A stretch of 64,000 nt of DNA from contig DAISVY010000001.1 in the NCBI GenBank assembly GCA_036826635.1, forward strand, positions 124,001-188,000, in the 5' to 3' direction. This document shows positions 15,235-23,500 of the stretch, piece after piece; the stretch's first letter is position 1, and each line of letters opens with the position of its first letter. This DNA comes from DAISVY01 sp036826635 (GTDB taxonomy: Bacteria > Zixibacteria > MSB-5A5 > GN15 > FEB-12). The position numbers and the translations under genes are program-made. The notes beneath the pieces were generated by a model. The model saw only the letters and a list, made by a program, of their open reading frames with translations. It ran no database searches and was not told the origin of the DNA.

Positions 15235-17049
15235 TTACATCTCAGCGGCTGTTTTTACGAACTTATCGATGTCCATGAGCGAGCGACTTACCGCATCTTT
15301 CCAGAACTCTTCCTTAGTCAGGTCCACCCCCAGATGTTTGCGGGCCACGTCCTCGGTGCTCATGCTGCCGGTGTCGGCCAGCATGTCGCGATACTTGCTC
15401 GCGAACGCTTTGCCTTCTTTGCTGGCCCGGTCGTAGACACCACCGGCAAAGAGATAGCCGAAAGTGTACGGGAAATTGTAAAAAGGCGAACCGGTGATGT
15501 AGAAGTGCAGTTTGGAAGCCCAGAACAACGGATGGTAACCGCTTTCGTCCAGCAATGAACCGTAGGCTTTTTTCTGAGCATCCGTCATCAGCTCATTAAG
15601 CCGATCCTTGCTTACCACGCCTTTCTTTCGTTCCTGATAAAAAGCCACCTCGAACAGGTAGCGACAGTAGATATCGGTGAAGAAGACATACGGCTGCTGA
15701 AGTTTTTGATCCAGCAACATCAGTTTCTCCTGCGGATCATCGCAGCTTTCGAGGGCGGCGTCAGTGACGAGCAACTCGTTAAAGATGGAGGCCGTCTCGG
15801 CCAGTGTTTTGGGATAGTCGGTCGCCAGGAAGGGCTTCTTTTTCAGGACATAGCTGTGGTAAGCATGCCCCAGTTCGTGGGCCAGGGTCAGAAGGTTTTC
15901 GTAACTTCCGGCGTAGGTCATGAAGATACGACTCTGGCGCAGGGGACCGGTTCCGGTGCAATAACCGCCGCCGGCTTTTCCGGTACGATCTTCGGCCTCA
16001 ATCCAGCGTTTGTCGACGGCCATACGACAGAATTCCGCCAGGTCATCGGAGAAGGAGCCGACGTTCTTGACAACGAAGTCGGCCGCTTCGTCGAAGGGGT
16101 ACAGGCGTTCGGTCCGGCCACAGGGGGCAAATTCGTCGTACCAGCGGAATTTATCGATCCCGAGCAGTTTCTTTTTAGCTTCAATGTAAGGAGCCAGACG
16201 GTGCGTCTCGCGTCCGACCACCGACCACATGGCATCAAGCGACGCCTGCGAAAGACGCGCCTGAATCAGGGGTTCGAACAACGGCGATTCCCACCCGCGG
16301 CGTTTGTACAAAGCCAGACGGAACCCGGCCAGCGAGTTGAGCATCATGGCCGTCAAATCGACCCGTGACTGCCAAGCCTCGGTGAGTTTTTCGAAGGCGG
16401 CCGCTCTCACCTCTCGTTTGGGATCGGACATTTTGGTGGCCAGTTGTCCGAGCGACAGGCTCTTCTTCTGACCGTCGTCTTCGAAATCCACCCTGAGATC
16501 ACCGGCCATCTTGTCGTAGATGCGGTTCCAGGCGTGATAACCATCCACTCCCAGATCCAGAGCCAGGGATTCCATCTCTGCGGGCATTTTCTTTTTGGCC
16601 AGAGTGCGGGCTTCGTCAAGGAAGAATCTGATTTCTTTAAGCTTGTCGGACGACATCAGTTTTTCCCAGGCCGCGTCGGGCTGTTTAAGTGCTTGCGATT
16701 CCAGCTCCGTCTTCATCTTCTCCCATTCCGAATAGACCAGCATGGCCTCGGCTTCGGCAGCATGGGCGGCATCGTCAGAGACATTTTGAGATACGAGACA
16801 GTGCGAGAAGGCCCACTCCAGCGTTATGTTCTCCACGATTTCCTGGAAAAGCAGAATAAACTCCGTCCAGTGATCGGCGGTGTTGTCGTTCAGCTCCGCC
16901 GGGAGAGCTTTAAGCTTCTCTTGTGCCTTGGCGAGCGATTGGCGTAATTTATCGCGAAAGGCTTTGAATTCGGTCGAGGATGAACCGCCCGGGAAAATGG
17001 ATTCGAGATCCCAGGTCGGGGCGGGGGGAATGCTCTTGGTGGTACTCAT
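15235..17049 (-). CDS. pepF: Oligoendopeptidase F, M3 family
   Basis: This 604-residue cytoplasmic metallopeptidase cleaves short peptides. It has the M3 zinc site HELGHAYHS near residue 391 and the downstream third ligand in TLAETASIFNE. Length and N-terminal pattern (WDLESIFPGGSSS) match the pepF/M3 oligoendopeptidase group. There is no signal peptide. AGGA lies nine bases before the ATG. It is single-gene with its own terminator, between the PEP-CTERM gene and the divergent Smr gene. With the M32 and S9 enzymes further along, it suggests substantial peptide turnover. Identification is firm; exact specificity is not. Confidence 0.94.
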   Translation of the reverse strand: MSTTKSIPPAPTWDLESIFPGGSSSTEFKAFRDKLRQSLAKAQEKLKALPAELNDNTADHWTEFILLFQEIVENITLEWAFSHCLVSQNVSDDAAHAAEAEAMLVYSEWEKMKTELESQALKQPDAAWEKLMSSDKLKEIRFFLDEARTLAKKKMPAEMESLALDLGVDGYHAWNRIYDKMAGDLRVDFEDDGQKKSLSLGQLATKMSDPKREVRAAAFEKLTEAWQSRVDLTAMMLNSLAGFRLALYKRRGWESPLFEPLIQARLSQASLDAMWSVVGRETHRLAPYIEAKKKLLGIDKFRWYDEFAPCGRTERLYPFDEAADFVVKNVGSFSDDLAEFCRMAVDKRWIEAEDRTGKAGGGYCTGTGPLRQSRIFMTYAGSYENLLTLAHELGHAYHSYVLKKKPFLATDYPKTLAETASIFNELLVTDAALESCDDPQEKLMLLDQKLQQPYVFFTDIYCRYLFEVAFYQERKKGVVSKDRLNELMTDAQKKAYGSLLDESGYHPLFWASKLHFYITGSPFYNFPYTFGYLFAGGVYDRASKEGKAFASKYRDMLADTGSMSTEDVARKHLGVDLTKEEFWKDAVSRSLMDIDKFVKTAAEM

Positions 17050-17159
17050 ATAAGGGCTCCTTATTTTCTCTTGAATCTTTACTCGTTGAGAAGCATGATA
17101 CGACGTAACGGCGCCGGAATCAAGTGTTCCGGGCGGGTCGGCAGCCGAAGGAGAATGTT

Positions 17160-17441
17160 GTGAGCGACAAACACGATGAGCCGGTCGATTACCCGATTGA
17201 CGGTACGCTTGACCTGCACCAGTTTTCCCCGAGAGAAACCAGAGAAGCGGTAGCCGAGTATATCCGCGTGTGTCTTGGAAAAAATATCCTGACGTTGCGA
17301 ATAGTGCACGGTAAAGGCATCGGTGTGCAACGGGAGATCGTTCGCTCGCTGCTCAAGTCGCACCCCAACGTTATCGCCATGCGTCACGAAGGAGGTTCGG
17401 GCGGAGGTTGGGGGGCAACGGTGGTTGATCTGAAGAAATAA
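17160..17441 (+). CDS. Small Smr-domain protein
   Basis: This 93-residue protein is almost entirely an Smr domain: LDLHQFSPRETREAV (the LDLHG-type motif, here with Gln for Gly), then LRIVHGKGIGV and the C-terminal GGSGGGWGATVV. Stand-alone Smr proteins are nucleases or nucleic-acid binders related to the MutS2 C-terminus. The usual LDxH and HGxG motifs are both present. The start is the GTG at 17160, with AAGGAG six bases upstream; the longer reading lacks an RBS. It converges on the giant repeat-protein gene and shares its terminator hairpin. Confidence 0.88.
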   Translation: MSDKHDEPVDYPIDGTLDLHQFSPRETREAVAEYIRVCLGKNILTLRIVHGKGIGVQREIVRSLLKSHPNVIAMRHEGGSGGGWGATVVDLKK

Positions 17442-17456
17442 TCGATGTTCGATGAT

Positions 17457-17497
17457 AAAAAGAAGAAGGGCCCTCACTTGTGGTGAGAGCCCTTCTT
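17457..17497 (-). terminator. Rho-independent terminator of the giant repeat-protein gene
   Basis: On the minus strand AAGAAGGGCTCTCAC pairs with GTGAGGGCCCTTCTT around a five-base loop and is followed by CTTTTT. The stem also lies just after the plus-strand Smr gene. Confidence 0.88.
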
Positions 17498-17513
17498 CGC
17501 GGTAGGAGCGGTC

Positions 17514-20500
17514 TTACTTCAGCAAAACCATCTTCTTGGTGGAGCTGAACGCCCCAGCCGTCAGACGATAGAGATACACGCCGGAGGCGTACCTGCTGGC
17601 ATCCCACTCTATCTTGTAGTAGCCGGCCTCGCTCTCATCGGACCAACTCGTGACTTCCTGCCCCAGGATATTGTAAACCGTCAGTTGCCACTGACCGGCC
17701 ACCGGCAGAGCGAATTCGATGGTCGTGAGCGGGTTGAACGGGTTGGGGTAGTTCTGCGACAGCGAGAAGTGATCGGGCAGATTGCGATAGTTAGCCGTCA
17801 CAATCTGGCCGTCAATGCCGCCGACCTCGATGGTCTTGATGGTATTGGGACCGTTTATGTTCAAAACCTCGCCTTTATTGAGGCTCTGTTTGGCCTGCAT
17901 ATTGTAAATCAGCACCCGCGTGTTTTCTCCGTCGTAGCGGTACTGCATCTCCATGCCCTCGGCGGCCGACGCCAGGGTCGGTGCGGCCCGACCTTCCAAC
18001 AGTACGTAGATGGCACCGATGGCCGTGTTCGACTGGTCAATGCAGAGAACGTTGTCGGTAATCGAGAACGCGGCTTCGATCACTTCCCCGGGAGCGATCT
18101 TAGGCATGGCCGGCGCATCGCCTATGACGATACGGATCAGGTAGACAAGATCGGCCACGGTAAGCGGCAGGCCGTCGGCATTGGCATCGGAAGCGGCTAT
18201 CGAGGCCTCGTGCGGGTATTGCGGGGAACCGATCGGGAAGGCTGACAGACCCTGGATGAAGTAGTTCGTGTACATCACCGCGTCGGCGATCTCGTAAGGT
18301 ATGCCGTTAAGGTTGAGGTCGCCGCGGGCATCGATGGAGTCGGCGCAGATAATGTCAACGCCGCCGTTGGTGAAGTCGACACAGCGTATCGGCACCGGTT
18401 TACCTTCGAAATCCCCGGTCAGGCATTCATCCGGGACACCGTAGTAACCCGGGAAGCCGTAGGTCGTGTTAGTGATGTTGTTGTATTCGAAATCGAACAC
18501 GCTCCGGCTCACCCAGAGAGTATCGCCACCCTTCGACGAGAACGCATTGTCACCGCAGTCGTACCAGAAGAATTCAACCGGAATATACTGGCATTCCAGA
18601 GTACGGTCGTTGGAGACAAGGAAGTCAATCGTGGCCAGTGTACCGGTCATGCCGTCGAGGAAACAGCCGGGATGGTACGCGCCGTTGTTGGTCTCGGCCA
18701 TGGCTACGATTCTGATAAGACCTGACGGGCACCCGTCGCAGTTGCCGTCCGGGCCAAAGCGATAGGTGAAATACTCCCAGCCGCAAAGAGTGAACAGGTC
18801 GCCTTCCAGCACGGTGTTCGGCAGCAGGGCTGTTTGATCGTAATGGATCAGCAGATCGAAACCGCCCAGTTCATGACCGGAACCGTTAAGGAAGATGTTG
18901 ACGTCGTTGTGCTGGCCCTGAATTACGTCGTGGGTCTTTTCGATCTGGACATGAATGCACTCGTCGATCTGTACGTCGATACAGACGGAATCGATAGTTT
19001 CGTCACCGCATTCGTCGACCGCCCGGATCTCGAAGCAGTACAAACCGGTCGTGTCGGCCGTGAAGCAGACTTGTCCGGTAGCTTCGTTGTAAGCGCCCTG
19101 CGATACGTAGACGTGCTCGATGCCTTCGTCATCCGTGATAGGGACACTGAAGCAGAGCTCTCCGACCGCTTCCAGATAGGCCACGAAATCGGGCGGAGCA
19201 TTGACCACCGGAGGCGAGTTGAAGTCGACCGTAATTACAGCCGAGTCAAGATCGGTTTCACCGCAGGCGTCGGTTGCCTGAATCACCACCGTGTAGATCT
19301 GATTCGTCTTGTCACCCTCGGCCACGGTCATGCAAATCATGTCGTCGACCAGCGTGGCCCCGGCCGGTGCGAGCACCTCGCAATCCGACAGGTTGTCGTC
19401 TTCGTCGGTGCAGGTGGCCGCCCAGCAAAGCTGACCGCCGTGGCACAGGAAGAAGGTGGTGTCATTACCGGCGTTGGCCGTCGGCGGTGCATTGATATCG
19501 AATGTTACCGCGAAGGAATCGGTACAACTGGCGCCGCACTCGTCGAGACACATCACCGCCACGGTGAACTGCTCGTCGGTCGACGGCGTGTAGACCCAGT
19601 TACCGCCGATAATGGAGCCCGGACCGGCGACTAATTCGCAGTGATCGAAATTGTCGTCCGTGTCGACGGCGCTTACCGGCAGACTGACCTGCTCGGGGGT
19701 GCACTGGAAGAAACTGCTGTTGTCCGGCAACTGACATACCGGCGGGGAGTTGATAGTCACCGTGACCAGCAGGGTGTCTTCATCGGCGGCGCCGCAGAGA
19801 TCCACCGCCCGGAGGATCAGCGTATAGACACCCGAAGTGTCCGGCGTAAAGCATATATTGGAACCGTTATAAGTCCCGGTTCCGGTAGTTTCATAACAAC
19901 TGTCGAGGTTGGAATCGACGTCGGTACCACCGGCCGGACTGCAAATCGGCTCCGCCGTACACAGGAACAGGGAGAAGTCCTCTCCGGCGTTGGCTACCGG
20001 CGGTGAGTTGTACATGACCGCCACGACTATGGTATCTTCGTCGATTGCACCGCAGGCGTCGGTTGCCCTGACGATGAATTCGTACGGGCCGGAACTCGGA
20101 GCCGTGAAACATACCTCGTTGGCCGCCGTGTCCGCAACCGGTGTAACGTCATTCGAGATGATTTCTTCGGATTCAACGTTGTCGTTCGGGTCGGTCACGC
20201 CGTAGGCGAAACACACCTCTCCGGTTGTGCACAGGAAGGTAAGCGTGTCGTTGCCGAGCGTCACTATCGGCGGGCCGTTCAATGTTACGTTGCAACTCGC
20301 CGTGATTTGATCGAAGGCGCCGCAGGTATCGGTTACCTGGGCGTTGACCGTGTACGTGCCGGTTGCGCTGGCATTGAAGCACCACAGGCCGCCGTCGGTC
20401 ACGGTGCCGTTGCCGGAGAGACGGTTCCAGGTGAGCGGGTCACCGTCGACATCAGCCGCTTCGAATTGCAGACAGATCTGGGCCGGATCGCATAGGAACG

Positions 20501-23500
20501 TGTCTACGACAGCCGGATCGACAGCCACCGGGGCGCTGTTCAAAGTCACATCGATTGTCGCCACGCAGGTATCGGAACCGCAGGGCGTACTGGCGATGAT
20601 GGTCAATTCATAGTGACCGGCCGTGTCGGCCTCGAAACAGACGTTGCCGCGGTTGTAATTACCGACCGGGCTGACCGTGACGCTGATTTCGGTTCCCATG
20701 ATACCGATCGGGAAACAGATGTCCTCGGGTTCACACAGGAAGTATGCCATCGGGTCCGGGCAATCGATTTCGGCCGCCGAACCTATATCTACGTTGAAAA
20801 CGATCTCACAGGTATCGGCGCCGCAGTCGGCCTCGGCTATGACCTCGATAACATAGATTCCGGAAGTGTCGGCCAGGAAGCACAGTTCTCCGCCGGAATA
20901 GCTGCCGAATGAGGTCGAGACGACAGCATCACCGGGCGTGATATTCAGACCCTGACAAATCGTCTCAACATCACACAGCGAAACGTCAATCGGTCCGGTG
21001 GGACAATCGATAGCCGCCACATCGCCGAAAGTCACCGCAACAACGATGGTGTCTTCCGCGAAAGCTCCGCAGGGGTCGGTTGCCCTGACGACGATTTCAT
21101 AATTGCCGTCGACCGTCGGCGTGAAGCAAACCTTGTTGTCGGCGGTGTTGATCGACCCATAACCCGAAATCATATCTTCGACCACGCCGCTCAGACCGTC
21201 GGGATCGTCAACGGTGTAGTTGACGCAGATTTCTTCGGGATCACAAAGCTCCACGGCGAAATCGTCGTCAAGGGTCAGGGTCGGTGTGGAATTGACCGTG
21301 ATATTGATGACCACCGAGTCGAGAGCTTCTTCGCCGCACTCGTCGATGGCTTGCAGAGTAAAGACATAATCTCCGCTTATGGCCGGGACGAAGCAAATGT
21401 TGGAACCGTCATAAGTGCCGGGACCGTTGAACAGGCATTCATCCAGGTTGTCATCGGGATCGCTGCAGCCGGCCGGCCAGCATATGGTCGTGTCGACATC
21501 GCACAGGAAGAGAACAAGGTCGGTTCCGGCGTCGGCGGTCGGCGGGGTGTTGATCGTGACATCAACATTGATCGTATCCCTGTCGATCTCGCCGCACTCG
21601 TCCTCGACCCCGATTATGAACGTGTACAATCCGGTCGCCGAGGCGTTGAAACAGACCCGGGAATTGACTTCGTCGAGCGTTCCCGGACCGGAGATAAGAG
21701 TTGTGGTGCGCTCACGCGGATCGTTCTCATCGTCTACGGCATACGGCAGACAGATTTCCGTCCCGGCGCACAGGAAAGTATCGATATCGGCACCGAAAGC
21801 AATACTCGGTGCTTCGTTGATTTCAAATTCTACCGTGAAATGCGAGACGCACTCCGCGCCGCATTCGTCCACGCATCTGATTGTGATGACCGTGGTTTGC
21901 GAAGCGGTCGGCGTATAGCACCAGTTGCCGCCGGTTAAGGTTCCCTGGCCGGAGACGATCTGGCAATAATCAAGGTTGTCGTCGGCATCTTCGGCCCAGA
22001 CCGGCAGACAAACCTCAGCGGGTGTACACTGGAAGATAACGGTGTTGTCCGGAACATGGCAGATCGGCGTCGAGTTGATCGTAACGTCGATGGCTACCGT
22101 GTCCTCATCCAGTTCGCCGCACGCGTCGCTGGCCTGAACGATAAACGTGTAAAGGCCGCTTGCACCCGGCGTGAAGCAGATTTCACTGCCGTCGAAAACA
22201 CCCGGCCCCGATATCAGGGCGCATCCGGAAAGGTTATCGTCGATATCGGAACACGATACCGGCCAGCACACCGGCTCCGGTGCGCACAGGAACAGGGTAG
22301 AGTCGTTACCGGCATCGGCCACCGGGGGCGAGTTGAGAGTGTAATAGACCACGACGGTATCGAAAGCTTCCTCGCCGCACTCGTCGGTGGCTTTAAGGAC
22401 AAATTCGTAGTCCAGGGTGCCGGTAGGCGTGAAACAAATGTTGGTGCCGTCGTAGGAACCGACCTCACCGATAAGCTCAACCGTCTGGATATTCCCGTCC
22501 GGATCGGAAGCACCGGCCGGCCAGCAGATTTCGGCGGCCGTACACTGGAATATCGTCTGATCGGATCCGGCATTGACGGTCGGCGGCGTGTTCATTTCGA
22601 TTGTCACCAGCAACGTGTCGACATCCGATGCGCCGCACGAGTCGGTTATCTGCCCGACGAACCGAAGGGTGCCATCCTCGACTCCCCAGAAACACAGGAG
22701 ACTGCTGTTCGTGAATATAGTCCCCGGGCCTTCCAGCAATGTTACTTCTGCGATGTTGCCGTCGACGTCATCGAAAATCACCGGCAGACAAAGCTGTGCC
22801 GAAGAGCACATGAAGATCGTCGTGTCATGGCCGAAGGCGAACTGCGGGGCCGTGTTGACTGCGACGTTATAGGTCAAAGTCACGGTGTCGGCGGCCAGGC
22901 AGGAATCCTTCACCATCGCCACGACGCTGTAGGTGTCGCTGCTGTTGGCGTTGAAACACCACTGACCGGAAGCACTCACGGTGCCCTGGCCGGAAAGCCT
23001 CGACCATGTCAGCGGGCCGCCGTCGATATCGGTGGCGGCAAACTGGTAACAGATCTGGTCGGCGGTGCACAGGAAAGTGTCGACCGGTGTGACCGGATCG
23101 GTCGCTACCGGCGCGCTGTTGATGGTGACGTCGGTTACCACTATGCAGGTATCGGTGCCGCACTCGGTGCCGGCGATCATTTGAATTTCATAATGTCCGG
23201 CCGTGTCGGCGAAGAAACACAAACTTCCCGAAGCGTAATTGCCGATGGGGCTGACCGTTACCACGGCTCCCGTTCCCATTACCCCGACCGGGGTGCAGAT
23301 CGTGTCGGCTTCACAGATAAATACGCTCTGTGGCTCGGGACAATCGATCTCGGCGGCCTCGCCGATATCCACGTTGAAAGTTACCTCGCACGTGTCCGCT
23401 CCGCAAAGAGCCTCGGCTATAATGGTGACAACATAGGTGCCGGAGGTGTCGGCGAAGAAGCACAACTCACCGTTGGCGTAGACGCCGTGCGATACGCTTA

